Shown: positions 1 to 6,659 of the stretch, piece by piece | How the letters are laid out: the number at the start of each line of letters is the position of its first letter | Numbering within the stretch: position 1 is the first letter of the stretch | Assembly (NCBI GenBank): GCA_016765265.1 | Contig: JAESQG010000148.1 | Span: 18,932 to 28,070 of the forward strand | Source: Pseudomonadales bacterium | Lineage (GTDB): Bacteria; Pseudomonadota; Gammaproteobacteria; Pseudomonadales; DC-out160 | Length of the DNA stretch: 9,139 nucleotides | Reading direction: 5' to 3' | Notes under the pieces: generated by a model | What the model was told of the DNA's origin: nothing | The model's input: the letters and a program-made list of their open reading frames with translations, nothing else | Database searches by the model: none | Position numbers and translations under genes: made by a program

Positions 1-408
1 TCGGTGTTGGCGACGGCTACCATCGGCGTCTCTGTTATGCGTCATCAAGGGTTTTTGACGCTGACCCGTATTCAATCGCAAATGAGCCAAGGTCAGATTC
101 CAGCCAAAGCAATCCTGGAAGGGGCACTAATTATGGTCAGTGGTGCTCTCTTATTAACACCGGGCTTTTTGACTGATGGTATTGGGTTCGCTCTATTGAC
201 GCCTGTTCTTCGTGCTCCGTTAGCAGCGGGTATGTTGAAGCGGGGATTGTTTCAGGCAGCGGGTAGCGGACAGTTCGGTATTTATTCAGCTACCAGTTTC
301 ACATCGGCAGGCACAACTGTTGATGATAATAAGACCTTCCAAACACCGCCACTGCACCCGGGTTCGGGAGAGGTTATTGATGGAGAATTCGAGAGAAAAG
401 AGGATTAA
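1..408 (+). CDS. fxsA: FxsA family membrane protein, 5'-truncated by window edge
   Basis: The frame is open from base 1 to the TAA at 406-408, so the start lies outside the window; the GTG at position 4 is an internal codon. The visible 135 codons match the middle and end of FxsA as I recall it from E. coli. They include the transmembrane stretch TATIGVSVMRHQGF, a second hydrophobic stretch (ALIMVSGALLLTPGFLTDGIGFALLTPVL) and a polar tail ending DGEFERKED, close to the E. coli ending DGEYQRKDD. FxsA is a small inner-membrane protein of the former UPF0716 group, known for relieving exclusion of phage T7 by the F plasmid when overproduced; its normal role is unclear. In enterobacteria it also lies close upstream of groESL, so the neighbourhood supports the call. 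No U-tailed terminator follows on the plus strand. Confidence 0.9.
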   Translation, partial: SVLATATIGVSVMRHQGFLTLTRIQSQMSQGQIPAKAILEGALIMVSGALLLTPGFLTDGIGFALLTPVLRAPLAAGMLKRGLFQAAGSGQFGIYSATSFTSAGTTVDDNKTFQTPPLHPGSGEVIDGEFERKED

Positions 409-463
409 GTACTAATTTAGAAAAGTTCTAATTATTTGATAAATATAACAATATTAAGAGAAA

Positions 464-481
464 AGCATCTTATGAGATGCT
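464..481. other. Small perfect hairpin after fxsA
   Basis: A 7-bp perfect stem (AGCATCT / AGATGCT) with a 4-nt TATG loop lies about 55 bases past the fxsA stop. No T-run follows on the plus strand. On the minus strand the stem is followed by TTTTCTCTT, but no minus-strand gene ends here. It may be a weak fxsA mRNA 3' end or processing hairpin, or chance; the stem is short and AT-rich. Confidence 0.3.
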
Positions 482-497
482 GAGTGGATATACCCCC

Positions 498-525
498 CTT
501 GAAATAGCAAACCGTGTCCCCACAT
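498..525 (+). promoter_or_regulatory. Sigma-32 (RpoH) heat-shock promoter of groESL
   Basis: The -35 element CTTGAA (498-503) and the -10 element CCCCACAT (518-525) are separated by 14 bases. The known RpoH consensus is CTTGAA, 13-15 bases, CCCCATNT; only one defined base of the -10 box differs. The promoter is upstream of groES in the right direction. Initiation is expected near 532, giving a leader of roughly 260 nt before groES. The call rests on sequence match plus gene context. Confidence 0.88.
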
Positions 526-631
526 ATAGCGTTAACCTGTTTGGGTGTAGCCTATTCTAGGCATTGTCTGTTCTTTCAATTGATCATTTTCCCTCCATAG
601 ATCATCGAAATAGGAGACCTGCGTTCTAGGA

Positions 632-658
632 TTAGCACTCTCGCCTGTAGAGTGCTAA
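632..658. promoter_or_regulatory. CIRCE operator (HrcA-binding site)
   Basis: TTAGCACTC (632-640), a 9-base spacer and GAGTGCTAA (650-658) form a perfect 9-bp inverted repeat. It equals the CIRCE consensus TTAGCACTC-N9-GAGTGCTAA at every position. CIRCE is bound by the repressor HrcA, which depends on GroEL for activity, so the operon would sense its own product. HrcA is not encoded in this window. The site is about 135 bases upstream of groES and about 105 bases downstream of the sigma-32 -10 box. Confidence 0.96.
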
Positions 659-661
659 ATT
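632..661 (+). promoter_or_regulatory. Possible weak housekeeping promoter overlapping CIRCE
   Basis: TTAGCA (632-637) and TAAATT (656-661), 18 bases apart, each match the sigma-70 boxes at 4 of 6 positions. They would place CIRCE between and over the promoter elements, a common layout where HrcA represses a vegetative promoter. The match is weak and partly dictated by the CIRCE sequence itself. I looked for a better -10/-35 pair between 560 and 640 and found none. Confidence 0.22.
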
Positions 662-792
662 ACTCCGCCTAAACACCTCACCTTAGGTGAGGGGAATAGT
701 CGTCTAGTGAGTGAAACAGACGAAAGGGACGCTCACTGGATATCAATAAGTAGATTAATCGGAAACCAACCATCTTTGGGAGATAAACCGAA

Positions 793-1083
793 ATGAAAAT
801 TCGTCCGTTGCATGACCGCGTAGTAGTACGTCGTGAAGAAGAAGAAAGCAAATCAGCCGGAGGTATCGTACTACCTGGCTCGGCAGCAGAGAAACCAGCT
901 CAGGGAGAAGTCCTCGCCGTAGGATCCGGAAGGGTGCTTGATAATGGTGAAATTCGCGCACCTGATCTAAGCGTAGGCGACAAAGTTATTTTTGGTCAGT
1001 ACGGTGGTAGCACTGTGAAGGTTGATGGCGAAGAGCTGTTGATTCTTTCTGAATCCGAAATCTTTGGTGTATTAGAAGGCTAA
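793..1083 (+). CDS. groES: Co-chaperonin GroES (Hsp10)
   Basis: A complete 96-residue protein, against 97 in E. coli. It opens with the family signature MKIRPLHDRVVVRR and has the mobile loop around residues 17-32, with the GroEL-contacting IVL tripeptide in SAGGIVLPGSAAEKP. The beta-barrel core follows (GEVLAVGSG, GDKVIFGQYGG, and GEELLILSESEIFGVLE at the end). Seven subunits form the lid that caps GroEL and encloses substrate protein in the cytoplasm. The ATG at 793 is preceded by GGGAGA (778-783) at 9-base spacing. It is the first gene of the groES-groEL operon, controlled by the upstream sigma-32 promoter and CIRCE. Nothing is missing. Confidence 0.98.
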   Translation: MKIRPLHDRVVVRREEEESKSAGGIVLPGSAAEKPAQGEVLAVGSGRVLDNGEIRAPDLSVGDKVIFGQYGGSTVKVDGEELLILSESEIFGVLEG

Positions 1084-1091
1084 TCACCTAC

Positions 1092-1124
1092 TTTATTAGC
1101 TAAACCGAAAAGGTGACTAATAAA
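1092..1124 (+). repeat. Inverted repeat between groES and groEL
   Basis: TTTATTAG (1092-1099) and CTAATAAA (1117-1124) are perfect 8-bp complements around a 17-base loop. A second pair, TCACC (1084-1088) directly after the groES stop and GGTGA (1112-1116), interleaves with it, so the two folds compete or form a pseudoknot. No T-run follows, so this is not a standard terminator. A hairpin here could stabilise or be a processing site in the groES-groEL mRNA; that is inference. Confidence 0.45.
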
Positions 1125-1169
1125 ATAGAAACACAGTATTGAATCAACATACATTAAAAGGAATAAACC

Positions 1170-2825
1170 ATGTCAGCAAAAGACGTAAAATTCGGTGATG
1201 AGGCTCGCAGCAAAATGATTGCTGGAGTTAATGTTTTAGCCGATGCCGTTAAAGTAACCCTTGGGCCTAAAGGTCGAAATGTCATTGTAGATAAATCTTT
1301 CGGTGCTCCCACTATTACAAAAGACGGTGTATCGGTAGCGAAAGAAATCGAACTTAAAGATAAGTTCGAGAACATGGGCGCACAAATGCTAAAAGAAGTG
1401 GCGTCTCAAACATCAGATGTTGCCGGTGACGGTACTACCACAGCCACAGTATTGGCTCAGGGCATCTTGAACGAAGGTTTGAAATCCGTTGCTGCGGGTA
1501 TGAACCCAATGGATCTTAAGCGCGGTATTGATAAAGCGGTAATAGCTGCTGTTGCGGAAATTGAAAAAATTTCCACTCCTTGTAATGACGGCAAGTCCAT
1601 TGCACAGGTTGGTACTATTTCTGCGAACAGTGATAGTAATATCGGGGAAATCATTGCAAACGCAATGGAAAAAGTAGGCAAAGAAGGCGTAATCACAGTT
1701 GAAGAAGGCACTGGGCTTGATAACGAGCTTGATGTTGTTGAGGGAATGCAGTTTGATCGCGGTTACCTTTCTCCTTACTTCATCAATAACCAAGACAGCA
1801 TGAGTGTTGAGATGGAAAACCCACTAGTGCTTTTAGTGGACAAGAAAATTGCCAATATCCGTGATTTGCTACCAGTACTGGAAGCGGTCGCGAAGGCAAG
1901 CAAGCCGTTGTTGATTATTGCTGAGGATGTTGAAGGCGAGGCTTTAGCGACTTTGGTTGTGAACAACATGCGCGGCATTGTGAAAGTGTCTGCTGTTAAA
2001 GCGCCTGGGTTTGGCGATCGTCGTAAGTCGATGTTACAAGACTTGTCTATCCTGACTGGCGGTACAGTAATTTCTGAAGAAGTAGGCCTGAGCCTTGAAG
2101 CGGCCACGCTTGATGATTTGGGTAGTGCTAAGAGCATCCAAATCACTAAAGAAAATTCCACTATCATTGATGGCGGCGGTCAATCTGCTGAGATTGAAAG
2201 TCGTGTTGGTCAGATTCGCAAGCAAATTGAAGAATCAACTTCTGATTACGACAAAGAAAAGCTACAAGAGCGTGTTGCTAAGTTGGCCGGTGGTGTTGCA
2301 TTAATCAAAGTAGGCGCTGCCACTGAAGTTGAAATGAAAGAGAAGAAAGCAAGAGTTGAAGATGCGCTACACGCCACTCGTGCTGCAGTAGAAGAGGGTG
2401 TGGTACCCGGCGGCGGTGTTGCTTTTGTTCGAGTACTTCAAAAAATCGCAGACCTTAAAGGCGATAATGAAGATCAAAATGTAGGAATTGGCATCGCACT
2501 ACGTGCGATGGAAATGCCTCTGCGTCAAATCGTCGCTAACTGTGGTGATGAAGGCTCAGTTGTTCTTGATAAAGTGAAGCACAATGGCACAGGGAACTAT
2601 GGTTTCAACGCTGCCACTGGAGAGTACGGTGACATGATCGAAATGGGTATTCTTGATCCCGCCAAAGTAACTCGTGCAGCATTGCAGCATGCGGCTTCTG
2701 TTGCTGGTTTGATGATCACTACTGAAGCGATGATCACGGATGCTCCGGATGACAGTGCTGGTATGCCTGCAATGCCTGATATGGGCGGCATGGGCGGAAT
2801 GGGTGGCATGGGTGGCATGATGTAA
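1170..2825 (+). CDS. groEL: Chaperonin GroEL (Hsp60)
   Basis: A complete 551-residue protein, against 548 in E. coli. It is a cytoplasmic, ATP-driven, double-ring folding chamber working with GroES. Nucleotide-site motifs are intact: LGPKGRNV (31-38), GDGTTTATVLAQ (86-97) with the metal-binding Asp87, the VVPGGGVAFVR segment near residue 412, and ILDPAKVTR near 495. The apical substrate-binding region includes GYLSPYFINN near residue 198. The C terminus carries four Gly-Gly-Met units and a final Met, the typical flexible tail facing the cavity; its DNA (2784-2819) is a 9-base repeat. The ATG at 1170 has AAGGA (1158-1162) at 7-base spacing. It lies 86 bases after groES, shares its promoter, and is followed by an intrinsic terminator. 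Confidence 0.99.
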   Translation: MSAKDVKFGDEARSKMIAGVNVLADAVKVTLGPKGRNVIVDKSFGAPTITKDGVSVAKEIELKDKFENMGAQMLKEVASQTSDVAGDGTTTATVLAQGILNEGLKSVAAGMNPMDLKRGIDKAVIAAVAEIEKISTPCNDGKSIAQVGTISANSDSNIGEIIANAMEKVGKEGVITVEEGTGLDNELDVVEGMQFDRGYLSPYFINNQDSMSVEMENPLVLLVDKKIANIRDLLPVLEAVAKASKPLLIIAEDVEGEALATLVVNNMRGIVKVSAVKAPGFGDRRKSMLQDLSILTGGTVISEEVGLSLEAATLDDLGSAKSIQITKENSTIIDGGGQSAEIESRVGQIRKQIEESTSDYDKEKLQERVAKLAGGVALIKVGAATEVEMKEKKARVEDALHATRAAVEEGVVPGGGVAFVRVLQKIADLKGDNEDQNVGIGIALRAMEMPLRQIVANCGDEGSVVLDKVKHNGTGNYGFNAATGEYGDMIEMGILDPAKVTRAALQHAASVAGLMITTEAMITDAPDDSAGMPAMPDMGGMGGMGGMGGMM

Positions 2826-2858
2826 TCATGCCCTAGTGAATCTTCCCTAGGAAATACA

Positions 2859-2887
2859 GGGGCTCCTAAATATGGGAGCCCCTTTTT
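2859..2887 (+). terminator. Rho-independent terminator of groES-groEL
   Basis: GGGGCTCC (2859-2866) and GGAGCCCC (2875-2882) form a GC-rich 8-bp stem with an 8-base loop. Five T follow at once (2883-2887). It lies 34 bases after the groEL stop, so it closes the chaperonin operon. Confidence 0.95.
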
Positions 2888-2930
2888 GTTTGCCTGGGAG
2901 ACTATGGAGGTTGAGCAATAGTTGCTATTA

Positions 2931-2959
2931 TTGTCACTTCGCCGTTGTGATCCTATACC
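2931..2959 (+). promoter_or_regulatory. Sigma-70-type promoter for the holD-like/rimI unit
   Basis: TTGTCA (2931-2936, 5 of 6 to TTGACA) and TATACC (2954-2959, 4 of 6 to TATAAT) are spaced by exactly 17 bases. The pair sits between the groEL terminator and the next gene. Initiation near 2966 would leave a leader of about 22 nt containing the Shine-Dalgarno. The call rests on sequence match only. Confidence 0.6.
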
Positions 2960-2987
2960 TCATCGGTGTCTATAGAGGGTAGTGTTA

Positions 2988-3803
2988 ATGCTAGAGCTAA
3001 GACGTCAAGCCTATCTGGATTCATTTGGTATCGATAGCTGGTTTCCACGAGCCGAAATACTCGGAGCTAAGCCTTCACCTGTACTGAGCATTGATGATCA
3101 ACTGATGTGGTCCGATCAACAGGAGGTCCAGCGATCAAAGCCCGTCCCTGCCGATCAGGTCCTCGGAACAGAAGTTCCCGTTAAACAAGTTCTCGCTAAA
3201 CAAGTTCCCACTAAACAAGTTCTCCCACAACAAGCACCAACCACGCAAGCTTCTGCTCCACAAATAAACTCTCAATCTGATATTGCTACCCCTTTTGCGC
3301 TTACATTCGAATTGATTGGGGGCGAAACTTTATTTGTTGCTGAATTGCAAGACCCGCTGGCCCCTGATTATTCTGCGCAGGAGTATCGATTAAAAAAAGA
3401 TATTTTATTTGCTTTGGGATTGGAAAATACGGGAACGGAAATTTTCCAATTTTTTTGGCCCATCGTTAAAAACCAACAATTAAATTATACTTGCGATGAT
3501 GCCTCTCAAGCCGTGGCGGGAATGATGCATGCTCGTTTCGGTGCTCAAATGAGGTTTGAACGGGTTATTTTATTAGGTTCCAATGCAGCTGAGATCTTGC
3601 TAGGTCGCCATGGTGAAATTGATCAGATGCTTTGTGAAGATAATCCCAAAGCGCGTGGGGCTGAGTGGGGAGTTAAAACAATGGTGTCTCATCGCTTGGC
3701 TGATATGTTAGAGCAACCACTATTGAAAAAGCATTTGCTTTCACGAATAGTAACCATGATGAATACCCCTGTTATTAACAGTACGGCAACCGATGGAGTT
3801 TGA
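2988..3803 (+). CDS. HolD-like protein (putative DNA polymerase III psi subunit)
   Basis: The 271-residue product is about twice the length of E. coli HolD (137). The N terminus, LRRQAYLDSFGIDSWFPR, resembles the HolD start (RRDWQLQQLGITQW). A segment from about residue 113 (ETLFVAELQDPLAP, then LKKDILFALGL at 135-145) resembles the HolD core where a hydrophobic strand and DPL are followed by a helix. The helical C terminus is also compatible. Psi links the clamp loader to chi and SSB. Residues 53-87 are a low-complexity pentapeptide-repeat linker. Two starts are possible. The ATG at 2988 has GAGGG (2975-2979) at 8 bases, whereas the GTG at 2982 would leave only 2, so I chose 2988. The gene is followed directly by rimI, as holD is in E. 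coli. Resemblance was judged by eye; another replication-linked or unknown role is possible. Confidence 0.6.
   Translation: MLELRRQAYLDSFGIDSWFPRAEILGAKPSPVLSIDDQLMWSDQQEVQRSKPVPADQVLGTEVPVKQVLAKQVPTKQVLPQQAPTTQASAPQINSQSDIATPFALTFELIGGETLFVAELQDPLAPDYSAQEYRLKKDILFALGLENTGTEIFQFFWPIVKNQQLNYTCDDASQAVAGMMHARFGAQMRFERVILLGSNAAEILLGRHGEIDQMLCEDNPKARGAEWGVKTMVSHRLADMLEQPLLKKHLLSRIVTMMNTPVINSTATDGV
3144..3248 (+). repeat. Seven-unit 15-bp in-frame repeat (VPxxQ/VLxxQ)
   Basis: Seven consecutive 15-base units inside the HolD-like gene encode VPADQ, VLGTE, VPVKQ, VLAKQ, VPTKQ, VLPQQ and APTTQ. VP and VL units alternate, so the underlying period is 30 bases. Units 3-5 (3174-3218) are the most alike in DNA, each ending in AAACAA. 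This suggests growth by slippage or unequal exchange, with older outer units. At the protein level it makes a proline- and glutamine-rich, probably disordered spacer between the N-terminal segment and the core. Confidence 0.9.
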
Positions 3804-3811
3804 GCACAAGC

Positions 3812-4285
3812 ATGAGTGTTAATGCGGTTTCCATACCGGGCCTAAGGCCAATGATTGAGGGGGATCTGGATCAGGTTATGGTGGTGGAATATGCATCCTA
3901 CCCCTTTCCGTGGACTCGCGGTATATTCAAAGATTGTTTAAGCTCTGGGTATTGTTGTTGGGTCATGGAGGATACGGATTCTTTAGCGGGAGAATTGAAA
4001 GGTTATGGAATTCTCTCTGTGGCTGCTGGTGAGGCTCATGTACTGAATGTTGCCATTAGCCCTAAACAGCGTCAGCAAGGTCTTGCCAGACATCTTATGT
4101 TCCATCTATTGGATGTGGCTAAAGATCACAATGTAGAGACCGTGTTTCTAGAAGTGCGACCTTCCAATACTGCTGCCTTTAGGCTGTACCACGCTCTGGG
4201 ATTTAATCAGGTGGGACAGCGTAGGGATTATTACCCCACGGAAACGGGGCGAGAAGATGCGCTAATTATGGCGTTAACGCTTTAA
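3812..4285 (+). CDS. rimI: Ribosomal protein S18 alanine N-acetyltransferase RimI
   Basis: A 157-residue GNAT-fold enzyme (E. coli RimI has 148) that acetylates the N-terminal alanine of ribosomal protein S18 using acetyl-CoA. The acetyl-CoA-binding loop is RQQGLA (87-92), preceded by strand HVLNVAISP. FLEVRPSN gives the catalytic-type Glu at 114, RLYHALGF gives the acid-type Tyr at 126, and the RimI ending RRDYYPTETGREDALIMAL is clear. PFPW (31-34) corresponds to the FPW motif of the family. The ATG at 3812 is the likeliest start. A TTG at 3800, overlapping the upstream stop, would add four residues but has GGAG only one base away. From 3812 the same GGAG (3795-3798) is 13 bases off, which is long, so the start is not certain. 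It is co-transcribed with the HolD-like gene. Confidence 0.93.
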   Translation: MSVNAVSIPGLRPMIEGDLDQVMVVEYASYPFPWTRGIFKDCLSSGYCCWVMEDTDSLAGELKGYGILSVAAGEAHVLNVAISPKQRQQGLARHLMFHLLDVAKDHNVETVFLEVRPSNTAAFRLYHALGFNQVGQRRDYYPTETGREDALIMALTL

Positions 4286-4291
4286 TATACC

Positions 4292-4305
4292 AAGTCAGAT
4301 GACTT
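4292..4305. other. Short palindrome between convergent genes
   Basis: AAGTCA and TGACTT are perfect 6-bp complements separated by two bases. They lie in the 55-base gap between the ends of rimI and the convergent exporter gene. There is no T-run on either side, so intrinsic termination is doubtful. No better terminator is visible in this gap. Confidence 0.3.
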
Positions 4306-4340
4306 AGTCCTGTGTGATCCTGCCGATCCATAGGTTGAAT

Positions 4341-6659
4341 TTAGCCAGCGAAACCCAATTTGTCTTGTTCTTCAATGGGTGAGCTTCGTTCCTTGTTTCT
4401 AAAATACATAATTAATAAGGCAGGCATTAATAAAAGATCGCATAGCCAAGCAAAGATGAGTGTTATGACCATGAATATTCCAATAATAGCATTCGGTACA
4501 AAACCCGTTGTTAGATATAACATTAAACCGTTAACGATAAAGGCTATAGTGGTGCCCGTTATAGCGAAGCCCACAAAACTGAAAGTTCGGCTAATCGCGT
4601 AATCTAAGGTCTGATTTTCTTTGGCTCCTCTAAACTTCATAATAAAATGGATGGAGTCATCAACGACTATACCTAGGACGATAGTGAATGCCATGCAAGT
4701 TGCTTGATTTATTTCGCCATAGAAAAACCCCCAGGTGCCGAACAATAATATAAATGGCACGGTATTGGGAACCAAAGAAAGTAATCCCCAGGAGACTGAG
4801 CGAAAAGTAATAATCATAAATAAGGTAATTAGAATGCCTGCGATAGCGGCTCCACCCAATGCTTTTATAACGGTGTCTTCCGATAATTGTGCGAAGATAA
4901 CGTCACGCCCTGAAATAGCCACATTAAACCCTTCAGGTTGTCGCTCCCACCAATAGCCCATCTTTTGTTTTAGTTGTAAAAGATCTCGGTTGGATAGATT
5001 TTCCAAAAAAACCGTTACTAGCATTTTATCCTGGTCGTCAGTGATCAGCTCCGTAGTCCTCTGACCAGTCAGTAGTGACATGCTATAAACCAGCAATAGC
5101 TGGCTATATTCTTCCCCTGAGTCAGGCAGTGACAGGCTATTATTATTGGGTTCCCATGCTCCCCTGACCTCCTTGATGACATCATTAAGGGAATAAGAGT
5201 GTACGACTCCATCTTGATATTCTAGCCAGTTTTCAAATCGTTCTACGGCTCTAAAGTTTTTCAATTGCGTCATTGCTTCGCCAGATTGAGAAGAAAGAGT
5301 GAGCATTATTTGATTGTCTGCGTCTAAGTTTGAATTGATGGTTTCGATGGCCGTATCTAGCTCATGCCCGGGCATAAAGTAATTACTAATATCTTCATCG
5401 ATTTTGTTCAGTGAAATCCCTATCGAAGCAACGATAAGACTGGCGATGAAACCAATCACAATATGTTCCGGTTTTCGCAGTACTAAGCGTTTAACCGCAT
5501 TCACGATCCTGATTACGGTTAAATTTTCGTTTTTCTTGTGTATCGGAGCCCAGCTTAAAATGGCCGTGATAAAAATAAATGAATAGAAGTAGCCAATGAA
5601 GATTCCCACCAACGCTATTGCGGCAAAAAGCATAAACGGAGGAGATCCCGTGAGTAGTAAGGTGATCAAACCTACGCTCGTGGTTAAAGTGGTAAAAAAT
5701 ATGGGCTTCAGATTAGCGCGTATAGATGCCTTAATCGCCTTTTCCTTCGACATAGATTCATTGATACAAACGATATAGGTTGATCCAATGTGAATACAAT
5801 CCACCACCGTGAGTATCATCACCAGTATAAAGCCGACGACGGCGGTTTGGTCAAGATAAACGGGGAGCCAACCAAATAGACCCGCGGTAGTAGCCAATGT
5901 GAGACCGGATGCAGAGAGCCCTGCAAAGGTGATCCAAATACTTCGAGTAATCCATATTACGCTAAGAGTCACACAGAACACTATGATGGGAAAGGAGATC
6001 GTTAGCATATGAAATAGCTCCATTAGCAAGCCGTTATCAAATGCCGCTGTGCCAGACAGGTGTACTTGAATGCCTGGGGTTTTCTCCTCAATTTTATTTA
6101 CCAATACTTGTGCTGCACTAAGCAGTTCATAGTTGTTCGAGTATAAGGGCTGCGGCACATTGAGCTGTGCTAACACTATTGCACCTGAATAGTCGTCGGT
6201 GATTAGTAGTCCCTGTAGTTGCTGTTGCGACTGGATATAGGCTTCAATATCGGCTAATCCGTCAGATTGTGTTGCCCAATCATGAATGTATTGAATTTCA
6301 ATGGAATCGTCGGCTGAAAATGTTTTTTGAAAAGTGGACAAGGACTGGGTGTAACGCACGTAGGGCAAGCGACTTACCTCATTATCCACGTGACGTATAA
6401 TGTCTAGTTTTTCAAGCGAAAGAACGTGATCATCAAATTCCAAGTACAGCGCTAAGGTTTCGCCCTGTTCGTAGGAGTCTAATATGTTGTCATAGGTCTG
6501 TATCAAGGGGCTGTTGTTTTTAAAAAAAGATCTAAAATTGGACTCAAAATCAGCAAAATACAGTCCTGAAATCGCAATGATAAAACCCAAAATAGCTGTG
6601 GATAAAAGCTTGATTCTCTTGGTATAAATCCATTCGGATATTGATACTGAATTTGTCAT
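4341..6659 (-). CDS. MMPL/RND-superfamily exporter
   Basis: A 772-residue inner-membrane protein with the duplicated RND plan of the COG1033/MMPL type. There is one membrane helix at about 18-36, a periplasmic loop to about 215 and five helices to about 370; this is repeated with a helix at about 400-416, a loop to about 600 and five helices to about 752. The fourth helix of each half carries the expected acidic relay motif: TVVDCIHI (Asp287) and GIVVDDSIHF (Asp667, Asp668). Such proteins use the proton gradient to move hydrophobic compounds or lipids; the substrate here cannot be read from sequence. I chose the ATG at 6659 because AGGA sits 6 bases ahead; an in-frame TTG 11 codons upstream lacks this. 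No membrane-fusion or outer-membrane partner is nearby. It is divergent from a LysR gene, its likely regulator. Confidence 0.88.
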   Translation of the reverse strand: MTNSVSISEWIYTKRIKLLSTAILGFIIAISGLYFADFESNFRSFFKNNSPLIQTYDNILDSYEQGETLALYLEFDDHVLSLEKLDIIRHVDNEVSRLPYVRYTQSLSTFQKTFSADDSIEIQYIHDWATQSDGLADIEAYIQSQQQLQGLLITDDYSGAIVLAQLNVPQPLYSNNYELLSAAQVLVNKIEEKTPGIQVHLSGTAAFDNGLLMELFHMLTISFPIIVFCVTLSVIWITRSIWITFAGLSASGLTLATTAGLFGWLPVYLDQTAVVGFILVMILTVVDCIHIGSTYIVCINESMSKEKAIKASIRANLKPIFFTTLTTSVGLITLLLTGSPPFMLFAAIALVGIFIGYFYSFIFITAILSWAPIHKKNENLTVIRIVNAVKRLVLRKPEHIVIGFIASLIVASIGISLNKIDEDISNYFMPGHELDTAIETINSNLDADNQIMLTLSSQSGEAMTQLKNFRAVERFENWLEYQDGVVHSYSLNDVIKEVRGAWEPNNNSLSLPDSGEEYSQLLLVYSMSLLTGQRTTELITDDQDKMLVTVFLENLSNRDLLQLKQKMGYWWERQPEGFNVAISGRDVIFAQLSEDTVIKALGGAAIAGILITLFMIITFRSVSWGLLSLVPNTVPFILLFGTWGFFYGEINQATCMAFTIVLGIVVDDSIHFIMKFRGAKENQTLDYAISRTFSFVGFAITGTTIAFIVNGLMLYLTTGFVPNAIIGIFMVITLIFAWLCDLLLMPALLIMYFRNKERSSPIEEQDKLGFAG

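Larger units (their letters stand above)
526..792 (+). other. Long groES 5' leader with several small inverted repeats
   Basis: This is the non-coding stretch between the sigma-32 promoter and the groES start; I see no convincing gene in it. Besides the CIRCE operator it holds GCCTA/TAGGC (550-562), CCTCACCT/AGGTGAGG (676-683 and 685-692, folding with at least six pairs around a 5-nt loop), CGTCT/AGACG (701-705 and 718-722) and AGTGAG/CTCACT (706-711 and 732-737). The last two pairs interleave, so they exclude each other or form a pseudoknot. The groES Shine-Dalgarno GGGAGA (778-783) could pair weakly as ATCT/AGAT (772-775 and 781-784). Whether any of these act on the RNA is unknown. Confidence 0.5.

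Noticed and set aside
464..481. Hairpin after fxsA as an intrinsic terminator
   Set aside because: There is no T-run on the plus strand. The T-rich side faces the minus strand, where no gene ends. It is kept only as a low-confidence hairpin.
755..961. Minus-strand open frame over the groES start
   Set aside because: It is antisense to groES, has no recognisable motifs or ribosome-binding site, and is explained as a shadow of a conserved gene.
1413..2225. Several long minus-strand open frames inside groEL
   Set aside because: They lie fully within groEL, whose product is intact and conserved. Their translations are low-complexity and have no family resemblance.
2784..2819. Tandem 9-base repeat at the end of groEL
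   Set aside because: It encodes the usual Gly-Gly-Met tail of GroEL and is normal for the family.
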